Positions 47,801-63,000 of a DNA stretch of 64,000 bases are shown here, one piece after another. Source of the stretch: Erythrocercus mccallii (taxonomy: Eukaryota > Chordata > Aves > Passeriformes > Dicruridae); contig VZRG01001493.1 in the NCBI GenBank assembly GCA_013397435.1, positions 1 through 64,000 of the forward strand. Direction: 5' to 3'. The notes beneath the pieces were generated by a model. It did not search any database and was not told where the DNA came from. It saw nothing but the letters and a program-made list of their open reading frames with translations. A program made the translations under genes and the position numbers. Numbering within the stretch: the first letter of the stretch is position 1; every line of letters begins with the position of its first letter.

Positions 47801-50800
47801 TGTCTCTGGGCTCCTGGAGTGGCTCTGATCCCCTCAGGCAAAGGGAATCCTTCTCCCTCTGGGAAAAAAAATTTCTTTACATGAAGTGGGCACTTTTATA
47901 CCTGAGCAAGTTCAGGACCAAACCTCTGTGTGGTGCTCCATCTGAGCAAATGCACCCTCCAGACTCCTTCCCACACTTTCCCCTGGCTTTGGTGCCCAGC
48001 CAGGGCCATCCTGCTTCCAGGAAAGCACTGGAAGGACTCTCAGCTGCCTTGGAGCCAGAGAAAGCCCACAGGGTAGCAATTCACTGCCTCCTATCACAGC
48101 TTATTGGCTCTAGCTGAGCTGATAATTTCATATTTATTTCCCTAAAAGTTTGCTGCAAATGCTGCAGTGTCCAGCATCTGGAGACATTTCAGGAGATAGC
48201 CTTGAGAAAATTAGGAAAGCTGTAACTTCTCTCTTAGAGATGATTTTAGTGGCACAGATCAAGTCAAGAGTTTTGATTCTTTCAACTAATCTTTAGGGTT
48301 TTGAAACATCCATAAAAATTTGGATAAACCTGCTATTGAAAAAATAAATTCAAGTTCACAGCTAAAGAGCCTCCTGAAAATTAACACTGAGAAGTATCTT
48401 ATGTTCATTCTTTAATAAAGGTAGTGGGAAAGGCTGACAATAAACTAAAGAAAGCAAAATAGTGTGCATCAATTTGCAGATTATGATGTGAAGACTGATC
48501 TGGTGCTGATTTTGGCACCAGTGGGAAAAGGAAAATCTCCAACTCATGTAATAAGATCCTAGGTAGGAAGGACATTCTCTCTAGACATACATGCCAGTAA
48601 ATCTGAAGCTGATTCACATCCTCATTCAGCAGGGCATTTATGTTTTCTTTCAATGCTTAAGAGCTGTTTGAACTCAAGATGATCACTTGCTTAAATGCTA
48701 AAATGGGATTGCACCGAATACCAGTAGGCACATCTATAATTAAAAAAAAAACCCTTCTGAGCCTAACAAGCATAGCTGGCTGTGTTACTCATTGCCCACA
48801 TCTGAAAGTAAGGACTCCTGCTTTAATTAAAGTGATCGAGTGAAGACATCTGAATGCTCACAAAGAAATTAAGTCATCATGTGAGTCAGAAAATTGCATG
48901 TAGTGCTGGATTAACACTAGAGAAAAAATATGAGACACTAAGATGAAATTCTTCATAAAAATATTATTTGCTAGTTCAAACATTCTGACAAATTTTAGGA
49001 AAACATTTCCTTCATTCTTAATGTCTCTTCTCTTGCATCTTCAGAAGCTTCTCTCATTTATCACACTTAACCACTGTCATGTTTCATTTGTTGCTAATGA
49101 ACATTTGATCTTTTTTATTAAAAATATAGGAAATATGCATAGTGCTTCAGGGGTAAAAAGAGCCCCAGCAAGGAATGACCACATCCTGCAGTGTTTATTT
49201 GTAAGCATTTCAATAGCATGCCCTTTGACCTGCAGTGGTAATTGGGGTCTGCAGGTCTTCCATAATTGTTTCCCTCAGCACAGGGAAATGCAAGGTTTAA
49301 CACAACAATCAGGAAAACTGTAACAATCACTGCTAATAAAAACAGCACAGAAAAGGAGGACTCTCCATTCATCCAAACAAGACAGCTTTGTATATAAACT
49401 CAGTATTGTGATTAACACAGAATAAATTAGTGGTCCATAATTGGCCCTTCCACAATTACATTAATTTTGTGAAAATAAAGGTGAATAATACTAACTCTAG
49501 TATTTCCGTCTCACTTTGGAGCTTCAAAAAGGCAGTGTGAGAACAAAAGGAGTGAAGCAAACTCCAGAGGAAGTGAGGAGAGTGCTCCTTTCTGCTCCAG
49601 ATGTTCAGTGTCAGCCACAACTACACTGAGACCAGCATATTTGTCAGACCATAACTGCTGCTCTTGAAGGAGATCCACCACCATCCTGGCCATCCTTCCC
49701 TTCCTTTGTCTATTTTCCCATCCTCCACTGTTTTCCTTTTTCTCTCACTTTCAGTTTCATGTGATGCCCCAGCAGATGCTGTGCAGCACCCAGCACAAGG
49801 TACCTAATCCAGCAAAAGTGAGAAGACAACCATGAGGTGTTCTGGGATTTTCAGTGCAGGAAGCAAGAACTGAGAACCACCAATTCCCAGTCAAGTTATG
49901 GTGTCCATAGCATTGTTCCTTCCCGTTTCAGAAAGCGTGTTCAAGTTAAACCCCACACTCCATTTACCACTGATGTCAGAATGACACATGGAGCTAATTC
50001 TATGCATTGGTCTAGGAGAAAAGGCGTATTGCTTCCATTTCTATCTGCCACTATAAAGCTGCCCTGCAAACTGAGATGAAAAATTCCTGCTGTTTCTACA
50101 TGCATACAAAGTGCCCAATATTCACAGGTCTTTTCTTTAAGGACACATTTTTAGCATGAGTTGAATGAAAGAAATGACACATTTGCGTGTTTCCCCCAGC
50201 AACATTAGATCAGCCTTTGGCTGCACTGGCAAGGAGTGAAATCATAATGGGGCTGAGAGAAAGCAAACAAAGCCCATCCTGCCAGGCAGCTCCCCCTGCT
50301 CACGTCGGAGCTGCCACCAGCAGGAGGCCAGGGCATGTCTTGCTGTTGGGTATTCTGCATTATCCACGACAAGCCCTGGAGCCAGCATGGCAACTCTGGA
50401 TTTGCAGAGCTGTAATGGGGCTCTGACCTAATGTCACAGGAGAGCCAGGCCCCATCGGCAGCAGAATTTGACCCAACCAGTGTCTCCTGCATTCTGTGGA
50501 AAAACATCCATTGGCTTCACTGGAAGCTCGCTGAGTGTTTCAGCGCCAGCAGGGAAACAAAGCTCAAAAGGTCACGCAGAGAAAACATAAAGAGGAAATT
50601 GTTTCAAGGCACAAGGAGTTGCTTCAATTTTTTTGTTCAAGCTGGTCTATCAGTTTGATTTTCAGCAGAGCACTGGGCTTTACCATGCAGGCTCCCCTAA
50701 CTAACCAGGCAGGAGTATGATCGGCTTTAAAGAAAATCATGTGTTTGTCTGCAGACAACTCAATATTTCATTCCATCAGGCCCTGTTCTCATACTATTTT

Positions 50801-53800
50801 TTATTGATCAGAATACCTCAGGCTATTAAGTTTATTAATTAAATGATAATTTTTTTTTTACTGGTGAGTATACAAGGAGATAAATGTCTTACAAATAAAC
50901 TCAGAGCTTGCAGGCTGAGTCATGTGGTGATTTAGAAGTCATTTATCTTTTTCTCTCCCCCTCAGCAAAAAGTAATCATTGTCACAACACTCTGCAAGTC
51001 TAATGCGGTTGTGAAATGTGCAACATAAAGAGATATTTTTCATTTCCAGCACAATTATACCAAGCTTTTATGTTATACTAATTTGTAATTGCAGTGCTAA
51101 CAAGAGGATATGGATAGCAGCTAATTCATTTAAGCACAAACTACCACCCTGGTGAAGCAAGGATGGATCTGACTCTGTTGGCTGAACTCAACCTCCGTAG
51201 AGGCTGAATTTAGATTCAAATGTCTCTGTTCTTCAAAAAAAACCCTGTTTGGATATGTCTGAATTTTCACTACTATCTTGAGCAAGCCTGAGGTTATCAG
51301 GTGATGCTCTAAAGCTGAGACACCATAGTTCCCTGAAGAACTTTCCCCCAGTGCTGTTGATCAGGTGCCTGCTAAGCTTTAATATATCACATTTCTTGGA
51401 TCAAAGCTCTAAGCAAACTGTAGTTGGCCATTGACACCAAATACAAGGGTCAAGTAAGAGCAGAAACTCAGAGAGCAATGAAAATTAATGATTTTTTTCA
51501 CTTGTTGCTCCAGAAATTGAAGATTTCTGTCTATTCTAGAGTATTCTTAGAAAGTGATATGTATTGCAGAACAAGAAAGGGACACAGCAGAAAAAAAGAA
51601 ATGGGGAAAAAATGGTAAACTCTTTAGTAAAAGTCAGACTCCAGACTGGATCTTTCTTTCCCAGGCCGTTTTTCTCTGGTATGGTTTTGCCCAAGTAAAG
51701 ACGAACTAAAAAATCTTTAAGATTTGGCCCATACATTCGATACTAAAGATTAGTTTCTTTTTTTTAGGATTTACTAATCTCTTAAAAATCACAGCATGGC
51801 TTCCTGTTGGTGGTACCCATTGTTTTGGGCAGGCTGAACTAATTTGGTTTAAGATAGTTTTGAATGAGACATTGCAAATTAACCTAACACAAGAATAGCC
51901 ACATTCTCCTATGTTTGCAGCGTTGCTCTACCAGTTTGAAATGGTGCTTTGCAGAAAGAGACAAAGACAGCAAAGGCAATGTTCACAGAAACATACTTTA
52001 AAATAAATGGCACATCAATAACAGGGAAAGTTATTGTTATTGTTAAATAACAATAAGTTATTGTTAAAGTTATCTGATTTTTCATCCTTCTTTCTGCAAG
52101 CAAGCAGCTGCCTGAGTACCAGCCCACATGTGCATCTGCAGCTCCTTGGGGAGGAAAGTGGCTGTTGCTCCAATAACAGTAAGTCCCAGAGACCTTACTG
52201 ACATTTTCCAGCTGGAAAGCAGGGCATGGTGTTAGTGGCATGCACATGTACACCATATACAAGTCCTTTGGCCTGGAGCACAGAGACCACACTCTCCACA
52301 AATCCACAGCCATCACACAGGTCTGGCTGCTCCTTGCACTCTGAACCAGGCTGCTTCCGTCAAAGCACCTCAGGGGAATTTCTGCAACATCCCATCCTGC
52401 TCTCCAGAGCTGTTTACTTACTGTTCCAAGTCAACATCTGACACAGATTAAAAGAATCATAAAGTGTTTAAAGAAATCAAGATCATGCATGTCCTGTGAC
52501 AGCTTCACTGAGAAGCAGTGATGCTGCTCTGAGTGCTAGTTTGTCAACCTTTGCTACTTACACAATTCACAGCCAATTTAATTAAAAATATAACAGATCT
52601 GAGAGCTGCTAAAATGCTTGCAATGACTATCAGTCATTTGATAATGGTATGAAAGAGCCATTAGAAGTGAACTGTAAGCAAACTTTTTCAAGATTGGATA
52701 ACAAGGGCATTACAGTTCCAGCCATTAATGTCATGCGTTAAAAAAAATTAGCTGTCCATCTTGCCTTAAAAACTAAGCATTTTTATATCCCACACATTTA
52801 AAATCAAAATATGCTTATAAAAGGTACAGTAAATTTCATGGTTATGAGCTGCACATTTTGCATTCTGAACACTAAAACAGCCTCCACTGACTCACTTCAT
52901 CATTTAGTTGATTTAATACAAAAGCTTTTTTCCTCCCCTTCCCTGCTTGTTGCTAAGATGAATACTCGGTATTCATTAGCAATCAAATACAGTGGCAAAT
53001 GCAATATTGTTGCACAGATCAACTCTTTTTATTACCAACAGTCTCGTGTTTAAATTATTTTCCTTAAATAGTTGTCTCTTGTTATTCCAGTTCGGCTTAT
53101 GAAGTTCATACAAACAACAGCTGGGACAAAGGATCCAAAATTAAATAAGTGAAGAAAAAGCCCAGAATCAACATATATGGTTTACATCATTAAAACAGTA
53201 ATGTTTAGCTATACCCACAAGCCTTTGGGATTGTCTCTATGGGATAGTCCTGGGATGACCAAGAATAGGATTCTCTGACCACGAACCATGTTCAACTGCT
53301 TTTGTTCCCTGAACATTTAAATTCTCATTGCCTTTACTTTGGGTCATGGATTTGTCCCAGCAATCCTGCTGAGCCCTGCAGGGCTCCCTGCCAGCACAAG
53401 GGACTCACTAGATCAAAGTCCAGCATCCACAAGTCGTGCAATCCTGAGGGTGCTGGAAAACTGTGGAGGTTTGAAAAGGTGGAGACCTTCAGCCCCAGGA
53501 ATGCACAACTGAGAGATCAGAACAGCATTAGTGCTGTTATTTGACTGATGAGATTTCTGAAAATCAAATTTTGAATTTAATTCTCACTTGGACAAACAAA
53601 GCCACAGGTATTTATTTTATGAGGTACATTTCTCAAATCTGTTTTCTAACTTCAGGAATTCAGATTACTTGCAAAGAGAGGCAAGTGGGTTCAGAGTAGC
53701 TCAGGTGCTGTGCCCACAGCAAACTCCAGCACAGAAGTGCAGATGTAAAAGGCAGCCTGCACTCCTGGGAGCCAGGACAGTCAGATGCAGAGCTCCCCTG

Positions 53801-53904
53801 CTGAAAGCTTCAATTTTCAAAATTGTCAAAAAAATGAACCAAAGGAGAAAAAAAGAAAGCAATGGCTTCCTTTGATCCCAGAGCCCCAAGAACAGAGATT
53901 TTTA
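44818..53904. other. Unique AT-rich non-coding DNA
   Basis: No exon, RNA gene or transposon was recognised in about 9 kb. Simple features are an A12 tract at 47401-47412, a T9 tract near 50851, and a TTATTG-rich patch at 52031-52076 that folds on itself. A minus frame at 49118-49372 begins with a hydrophobic leader-like segment but has a poor start context. The GC-richer patches at 47940-48070 and 50260-50440 have overlapping frames and no domain. Confidence 0.5.
52031..52076. repeat. TTATTG-rich self-complementary patch
   Basis: TTATTGTTA (52037-52045) pairs perfectly with TAACAATAA (52048-52056) over a 2-base loop. A further GTTATTGTTAAAG copy follows. Confidence 0.9.
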
Positions 53905-54008
53905 ACAATACTGCATTATACATAAAATATATATACAGACAAACATATGTACAAATATACATTTAAATATATGATATATAAATATATATTAGTACATACT
54001 ATACATAC
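53905..54008. repeat. AT-rich low-complexity tract
   Basis: TATA, ATATAC and AAATAT words repeat irregularly for about 100 bases, with no coding potential. Confidence 0.9.
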
Positions 54009-57000
54009 AAAAACCAGAAGTTAACAAACCTTGTCCTTGACCCCTATTGTTAAAGGTCTCAAGTTCTGTTTTGAAATTAATTTTAGACATCTTAACAATT
54101 TTTCTGTTTAAAACTAGCCCAAATGATTTGCTTTGTTGAAGTATTGTAAAGTTAGAGTATTTATATGTATAGCAACAGACGCTGCTGTCTCTCTCACAAT
54201 AGAATACAACTTTACAACTTATATTGCCTTTCATACCAACTGCATTCCCAGATGGACAGCATTAAATACAAGGAAGAAGTGAATTCAGGCAATATACAGT
54301 AGATGTGTGTATTGTGATACAGTGATGTAAAGTGCTGTTCAAGACGCTGTTTGATGAATAAATTATAAATTAAGGCATTAAGCAACAAGGCCAATAAAAC
54401 AGTGAGAAAAAAAAAAGAGGACAGAGGCATACACAGATGAGAAAATCTACTTGAGAAAAAAAGACAGAAGTTGAAAAGATGAGGAGTTGATGAGGCAGAA
54501 AGATACACAGAGGCTGCTCCAGATGGTAGAGACAACAGCAAAGGTTCCTAAGCTGGTGTGGCAAGACTCTGTACAATGGAGCATGGCGTGGTCTGCAAAA
54601 AGACAAGCAAAGGCTGCATTGCTGAGATGAATCACTGCTTTTGGAAATAAGGATGGACCCTGAAAACACTGCAGCTTTTGTTCTCAGCATGGTCAGATTG
54701 CTTAAAGGCTCCTGATACTATGGCTGTGAAAGGGTCCTTGAGCTCTGGGACTCGAGGAGCCTCTATCTCCCCATTCAGAGAAGGGAACATGTTATTACAC
54801 AGTCTTACAACCACTGATTAACAACAGGCACACACAGGAATCTCCATGAACCACACAAAGAATATGCATGCATACAAGGAATCACTCATCTACCACATGA
54901 GCACTGTATCAAAATTTGCCGAAATGCAGAGCTGACCTGACCTCTCAGCAGCAAACACTACATACAGATGTTAGATTTGCCTTATGGGCTCCCTGTATTT
55001 TACATAGAGTGTAGAGAAGTCAATGCTTAAAAATACTCTGCTACCTGAGGAGTTTTTAGCACAGACTAAAATGATGCACGAGTATCACCATATTGTTTTA
55101 TATTTTGAAAAGTCAAAAATAACTGTGCTATGCTACACTGTTTAAAAAATATTAATAAACAAACACTAAACAATCTCAAATTTAGATCTTAGGCCTGAAG
55201 CTATGATACATGAGTGGCAAAGTGGCATAGACGTGTTGGCCGGAAATTACTCAGTTCTAACTAAGTGGCAAGAGTGCTACTTGAAATCACCAAGCATACG
55301 CATCCATGGATCCCTTTCACTCTCAAGTTGTCAGTGTGAGAACAGTGCTGAAAATAAACATCCCTCCCTTGACCTCCACTAACAAGTCTCCACAACCTTT
55401 AGGCTCTCAGACTAACAAGGTCTGGTGCTCACATATAGCTTCCACAGTGGCATTTTCAAGCAGGGAACGACAGCAGTGACACATTTAAACCTCGTTCTTT
55501 TCCATATGCAGCTTTGTTTCCGTGCCCATCATCTGTAGTCTCTGCCAGCCCACTCCCCAAGAAGATCCTGCTATATCAAAACAGGATTCAGCTACAGTGC
55601 CTGTACATGTAGTCTTGCTCACCTCAGAACACCCAAATGTATAAATGCTGTGCTTAACATTCATCAGACAGATCCAATAAAGCTGTAAATGAAAAGAAAT
55701 TGAAGCAACTTTGTGCCCAGGAATAAAGATAAATTAAGTAGCAAGTGTTTAAGAGATCAAGACCTAAACCACAAGTTCCTACAACATGGAATCAGTCACT
55801 CTGGCACATCTCGGCATTCAATGGCCAGAAATGAGCTTGATTCTTATGCAGAAACCCAGTAAATAACCTACAGGTAATTGAAAAGCCCTCAAGAGGGCAC
55901 TCAGGAAAAGCCCAAGTCACTTACTGAATTACTGGTGGGACTCTGTACGGTGGCTAAGCATCCATCTCTCTGGTGTCAGGTGTGGAAGGCAGGAAATGTA
56001 ATCTGTCCAGTGTACCCAAACAAAACAGCATGCAAAGAATTGGTAGCAATATACTTTTCTGGCTAGCTCTTGTTTTATGCTCAGATTTGAGGATGATGGG
56101 TCATTACAAAGGACTTGCATTACACAAATAATCTATGATGTGCTACTGGCTCAAGCTCATATGAAAATGACTGTCCAGAATACGAAATGCAGTGTGGATG
56201 GATTCACTGAAAAACAATAAATCAAACCTAAATCATCAGTCTTCATGTCCAAGACAAGACATTGCTGTTTTATAAGAAATAGCCTTTGGAAAAAAGTTAC
56301 ATTGCTTATCTATAACCTACCTAACATAGACTTTAAATACGCTTCAGTTAACTATTAACTCAGACATCATTAATCTGTTTTGCTTTTACTTTCAAGTAAA
56401 ATTCTCATTAGTGGACCACTGAATTGACTAATTAATGGCACACTGCTTTAAAAAGCATGAAAATGTCATGAGTCCAAGGTCTGTGCAAGAGAAATACAGA
56501 ACGTCCCAAGGACCAGAAGAATTGTATGTTTTCATAATGAATTTAGGATACTGTCAGTCATGATCCTTTGCTTGGAACACCACGCTGAGACGCCAGCTGA
56601 GATCTCCATTCTGAGCAGGGACTTGGGCTGTCAGAGCAGACCAGATCTGAACTATTCGAAAAGGATTAGGTCTTCCTCGGAGTCATGGGCAGGAACTTGG
56701 AACAGTCCCTGAGGAAACCAGAGCAACCTCTGTCCAAGACTTCAGAAAAAACAATGTCTGTCAGAAATAGAAACAAGATGCAAACAACCATGCCTAAAGT
56801 TCATGCACAATTTGGTAAAAAGAAATCAGCTACCACGGTAGGTAACCTAGGTGCATTTATTCAATCTGATTGAGCAGAAAGAGCATTATTAAAAGAATTG
56901 ACACATCCTGTCCTGAGATTTATTTGTATGGAACCAACAGTTGGGTGAGATCATGTAAGAATTGATTTTTCTACCTGACTTAAAAAATAAGGTTATGGAC

Positions 57001-60000
57001 AGACGAAAAATCATTCTCTGAGGTGTCTGGAAAGTCTTAAGCAAAACTAAATCATACCTAAAATTCACCCAGTGCATGTGTATGCATTATCAAGGGGTGG
57101 TAAAAGTTGCTGTAATGGATAAGTTATGAAATACTTTTTTAGAACTTTATTTTTGAAGTATATCACATATTTTGAAGACACTGGGACTAACATTAATTCA
57201 TTTACTAACTAGGTCAATAAAAATTGCTGTAGCCAAGAGCTCTATTAAAAGTCCATAATGTTATCTTAATGGAGGAAAACGAATAGAGTTCTTTGGAAGT
57301 TTTCCATAAAATTAATATTGTAGAATTTCAGTGGATGTCTTAAATAGTTTAAATAGGCATTTTTATTAACAGACTTAATAATAGAATTAAAACAAATTAA
57401 AATCATTACTTTCTCTAAGAGGAAATATTTACATTCCAAGCATCTTAATGGAATTTATTCTTGAAAGAATTTAGAAACAATGCTCATTATTCAACATTGT
57501 GAAGTGGGAATTGGCTATTTGGCATCCACACATAAAAGATCTGCCAATTTGCAACTACTGTAGCACTTACTAGGAGTCTCTCTGTCTAAACCACTTTGTG
57601 TGGCAGCCATCCAGAACCTCGACCTGCAACACAATCCACCTCCTTGTAAAGAGCCTTTCTTGTTGGAAAGTGTCAAACTCACATGGCAACCAAGCCACAA
57701 AAAGAGAGTAATTAAAAAAAATAGAGCCCTGGGTAATACACAAGGCAAATAACTGAGAAAGTTATTGTCTCAATTATCTGCTCATGCCCTGTTTCCCTGG
57801 GCTTTTCACCACTTACAATTATCCCCTCGGCTTATCTCAGGTTATCCCATGTTTCTTATTTCTGTGGCTACCTGCTTATTGAAGGTCTGTGCACATTTTC
57901 AGCTGGATGAAATCTTCCTATTTCAATTACACTTACTACCTGCCATTAGGGTTAAAACACCCACCAGGCAATGCAGATGAGCTGTGTGAGCCTTAGAGGG
58001 TTGTTGAGGTTGAAGGGCAGCATCCACAGTGCTGGAAATGACACATCCTGCAAAACCAAGCACAGCACTGGAGGCAAGTTTTTGGCAAAGGAAGGGTGCA
58101 AGAAGTGCTGTGCACCTTGCACAGCAGGAGGAAGCCCAGGCTCAGGGGCAAAGTTGATCTGGTCACCAACCTTAGCTCCTGGTAGTCAGCAGAAAGGATT
58201 AATTATGATATAGATAATGTAGCCAAAAGCAGCCATGCAGACTGTGCCCGGAACTAAAACCCACAGAACCACAAAAAAATTTTGCTTTGAACTCATGCAT
58301 GCATTTCTCAGTGAATTCATGGAGAAAAGGAAAGCCCTGACCTCACAGAAGGGTACTGAAGCAAGTTTACCTTCCTATTGAACTCAGTAGATTTCTGTTT
58401 CTCAGTAGCGTTCTGTTCCTAAATGACACAAACGCATGCATTTCTGATGAAATCACTGTATTTAATATCCAAGTACTGTACACAGGCCAATGAAACCAAT
58501 GCTTTTGGATTTCTATTCACCTATGAACATTTCCACTGGTCTTGGATTAGAAGAGTCCATTTTCCTGACATGCCAGATTTGATCATAAAAGGCATCACCA
58601 GCAGCAGTTTTGGACAGCAGGGTAACACACGCACATGCCTTCTAAAGTAACCAAAAATTCACGTCCCTCCCGCCTTCCTCAGCTTCCCATCAGTCGGGGT
58701 GAGATGGAGGTCACCGTGAGAGCACTGCAAACACAGCCTGCATGAGAGCCAGCACAGCCCCCAGGCTGGGCACCTTCACTGGAGATTTTTAACAAGAGCA
58801 CGTCTCCTTTGTGCAAGTTGTGTCATCTGAACACTGACTTACTGCCATGAAAAGAGGGCATTGGACAGAAGTTATTTGTCACTGTGTAATCAGTAGAGAT
58901 AACCAGACTTTGCTTCTCCTTATCGATGTTAGGCTGGAACAGACATGGGTAGGAGGTGTAATATTGCATTTTAATTGCTCCTAATACTGGAACATTCTCC
59001 CCTCACCCCAAAATGACTTGCCAGAGAGTTAAAGCCCTTCCACAGAAACTGGCAGCATTGTGACATTCAGAGAACACGCCAGAACACTGAAGCTGTTTCA
59101 ACCATTACCTTACCAGGCACATTAAAGGACCAGATCCAAAGGCCATAAAAGTGCTGGGAAACTTTTTGTAGTCTATAATGAGGTTTGTATCAGGCTCCAG
59201 GTCCCAATCAGCCTTCCCCAGTTTTGGTATTCATGTTTGCTAAAATTACAAAATGTCCTTTCATTCCAGAGAATCTTATCAGAAAATTGATCTCTTTATA
59301 TATAAAGTCTTCAGCCAAGGTAAAGTCCTTTCAGGAATTTTATGGTTTCCTATCATTCTTTTCAAAACCCTCTGGAAACTGGAAAATATGCTGATACTGT
59401 TTCCTCGTTAAAAATAATGGTTAAATAAAATAGAAATATAGTTCCCAAGTGTTTGCAAATACCCAGTCTTTTATAATCTCTTTGGCAAAAATGGCAAAGG
59501 TTAACAGAAAACAGGAAAAAAATATTCAGAATAAGTTCAGAATGACACAATTATTTACAGAAGTACCTATCTGAACATTATCTAATTCTCTTGCTTATAA
59601 GACCTACAGTTGTGCCCTATGTATTTAAATTAAATTATCTTATGCAAATGTTATATATCAACATCTTAGCAAGACACTGTATTGTATCAACACATCTTAT
59701 TCTATGTAAAAGCAGGTTGCCAGTTGTGGGATTGTAAACGTGTCAGACAATAATTTTATTGCTTTGCAGGTAGCAGAACCCCCAGTGCTCTTGTTCCCAA
59801 ATGGTGATTGAGTGATAGCTTTTAATATTGTCTAATGATCACAAACATGTGGAGTCTTGTGTTAACATCTGGTTTATGGGCAAAGTTGCACACAAAACTA
59901 CTCACAAAACAAATAACCCCCTGCCCTCCAAAAGGTAGAATTAATAGAACTAGAACACTTTATTTTATTACTGAAGAAGTAGCAGGGCATGCTGCAAACA

Positions 60001-63000
60001 TTTATAGGTATGGTTTATGTAGTGCAACTAACTGAACAAATCACTTTGTTCAAAAAATTCTTAGAAGTCACAAGCTCTAAGGAGGGGAAAACAGTTTGTC
60101 AGGAACATTGGAGAAAGAAATAACTTCAGAACCAAATCTCATAATTCTGAGCAGGGCAAAGATTTCACTGCAGACAAGGAGAGCTTTGCCTGAGGGCAGC
60201 CTTAGCCGGTAACATGTGATGTCCAGGCAAGCTCAAGAACTTCTGAAGGTAAAAATAACAACCTCATGTCAGTTGTTCCATCCTTATGACTTATTTTTTT
60301 TATCAGTGAGCATCACATAACAAACAAAGCCTCAAGGACTATTAGAAATCACCCTACTTGGTCACAGCTACTACAATTTTTTGTTAGAGATCTTCTACAA
60401 AAATGTATAAAACAGGCTCCACCATAGACTTCCCAGTCTTATCACATTAACTTCAATATCTCAGATACTGGACTACCATAGATTTTTCTCTTAAATAGTT
60501 TTACTTTGTTCTAGCCCAATTCTTTTGTCTGAGTGGACTTTTTCCTAGGTACCTTGATCTTTCCAGATGTGAGTTCACAGCCCAGAGCCCCATCATGGTA
60601 TGGCTCCCACAGAAGTCACTTTGCTTGCAAGGCCTCTGATCAGGGCTAGCACATGAACAAGCCCCTCACACCTCCTTTCACAAACCTTAGGTCAACTTAC
60701 ACTGCTTGCTGGGCTCTTCTGGAAGGGACAGGAAATATCTCAGCTTTGGGAGAGCAGAAACTGCTGCACTGCAGAGATGCAGAGGATGTAGAGGAATTTG
60801 CTGTGCTTAAGGACACTGTGGCCATTTTGCAGGCATTTATAGGGAACCATCTTGTGTTCAGAAGCCTTGGGAAATCCAGCCTGAAAATCTACTGCTGTTA
60901 GTGCTGAGATGCAGAGAACAAAATCTCCTGAGCAGAGAGTTCACACAAGGGCTTTTCATTACACACCCTCATGCACCAGAGGTCTCACCTCAGTAACTCT
61001 TACACCTGGAATACAGGGGCACTGCAAGGATCCACCAAAGCCAGTTTAAGTACTAGTGCAGACTTGGCTGCACACTGCAGGAAGGCACAGGTTCTCCCAG
61101 TCCTCAAAGCACCTCTTTCAGACAAGTTTCAGAAGAAAAAAGAAAAACCATAGCGTGAAGAATGCTTTGGATAACACAGGGATGACTGGAACAGTCACCA
61201 CCCAGCCTGTTGCCTGGAACAGCAGGGTACCACTGCTCTCCCACCCTGGCAGCAAACAGCCCTTACTGTGCACTGTGATCTTTGGAGGGTGGCTTTTTCA
61301 AAATCCAAAAATTCCATAGCTGAGATTTGGATGAGACTCAGAATCTCTGGCCTCTAGACCCTAACATATGTATATATTCCCTTTCACGCTCTCACCCCTG
61401 CAATTAATTGAAGAGTCATATATTTTAACAAACCAGTTAATTGAACATAGCTAAGTTGCAAAATTTAAGAAATTTGCCGCATTTACATACACAGTAATAA
61501 GATCAATTACTTTCAGCTCATGTAGACATATTGAGAACTAATGAGGTACTTAAAACGTGTGAGGAGAAAGTGTACTTTCTATTTCCAAGCTGTAACTTAG
61601 AGCTTGTTAGGGATTTAGCTCTTTATCAGTTTGAGCTATGGCACTTACACTGATAGAAGGCCTGTTAGCTGTGGCTCCCGACTGCATTAAAAAGTCCTTT
61701 AATGCAGTTTTGTAGTGGCATACATCTCATTACAGCGCCAAAATGGGCAAACACTGAAGACCACATTGTTGGAAAATACTTTGTCTGAGAACACAGCAAG
61801 CAGAAATCTTACCCTTTGAAGGATAACATCCACCTCACTCATAATTTTGATAAGTAATCCAGAGACCTTTATAATAAGAAATCCTTTATCATCATTTAAC
61901 TCTACTGAAAAAGACCCACAAAGGTAAAGTGCCAAATTTTGGAACTGTTATCTTTATGGGTCACATATAACAACAAAACACTCTTTCTCCCACCACAAAA
62001 CACAGTGGTAATTTATTTCTTCAAAGAAATCGCACTGAGAGAACATCTACAACACAGTATACTTCATACACTGAGCTCTGGGTTATTACATAGGAAGCCA
62101 ATTTTCAGGCAGTGGTTTCAACATCTGAGCACAGCCTTGGATACAGCTCCAGGCATATCTGAAGTTTCTCATTAAGTTAGACATGTGATGAAAATGTTGA
62201 AAGTTCTTTAAGGTTGAGGAGAAAACGGACACTGATATTATAAAGAATACAAGAAAAAACAGAAACAAGCAGAGAAACCTTTGACTCCGGTATGGAGAGT
62301 TACAGGTGAAGCCAGCCCAGAAGAGTCCCAGCAGGTCCCTGTGGCTGCTTCCTGCACAAGTGTGCTGGCCAACTTACAGCAAAGCTTTCAATCTTGCTAC
62401 CTAGCACATAGAACCAGCTGCTTTTAAACCATAGTTCTGACCATGTTTTCTGCCTATCAAACCCTCTAGACATTTTATTTCCCTGGCCCACATTCTAAAT
62501 GACACCCTATGTATGCAATTGCCCTTAGCCATTAGGCTGAGGTCAGTACAGTGCCTTTCCCCAGGGGACAGGGGCTCCTTACCCACACAGAGAATACTAC
62601 TGTGTACATAGCCTGGCTCCCTGGGGTCACTCAGGTTATTAGGGACACCTCTGCAGCATGACTGTGAGCTTCAGGTTTCCAAGAGATGCACAGAACAGCT
62701 TTTTACAGCTTTATCAATCTGAAGTCTCCCTTTCCCTCTTCCAGTTAAAATGTCTCAACAATTTAATTTTACTCCTGCATTTGTTCTCATTTGAAATGCC
62801 CATCTACAACACGACAGCTTCCATCAGGACAGTACCCCTTCAAATGCCAACTGAATCCTGAGTGTGAGGCTGAGGGCAGGAGCCACAGGGATCACCTGCA
62901 CTTTGAGCAGGGATTTTCAGATCCCACCTTCAGCTGCTGAGGGAAGGAGAGAAACCACCTACCTACTCATGGCTGAATGAAACAACCCCTCTACAGCAGG

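Noticed and set aside
56685..56873. Small basic protein
   Set aside because: An isolated ATG frame with no recognised similarity and no transcription signals.
60360..60560. Old CR1 antisense fragment
   Set aside because: Only scattered words resemble the consensus and no continuous landmark order could be defended by eye.
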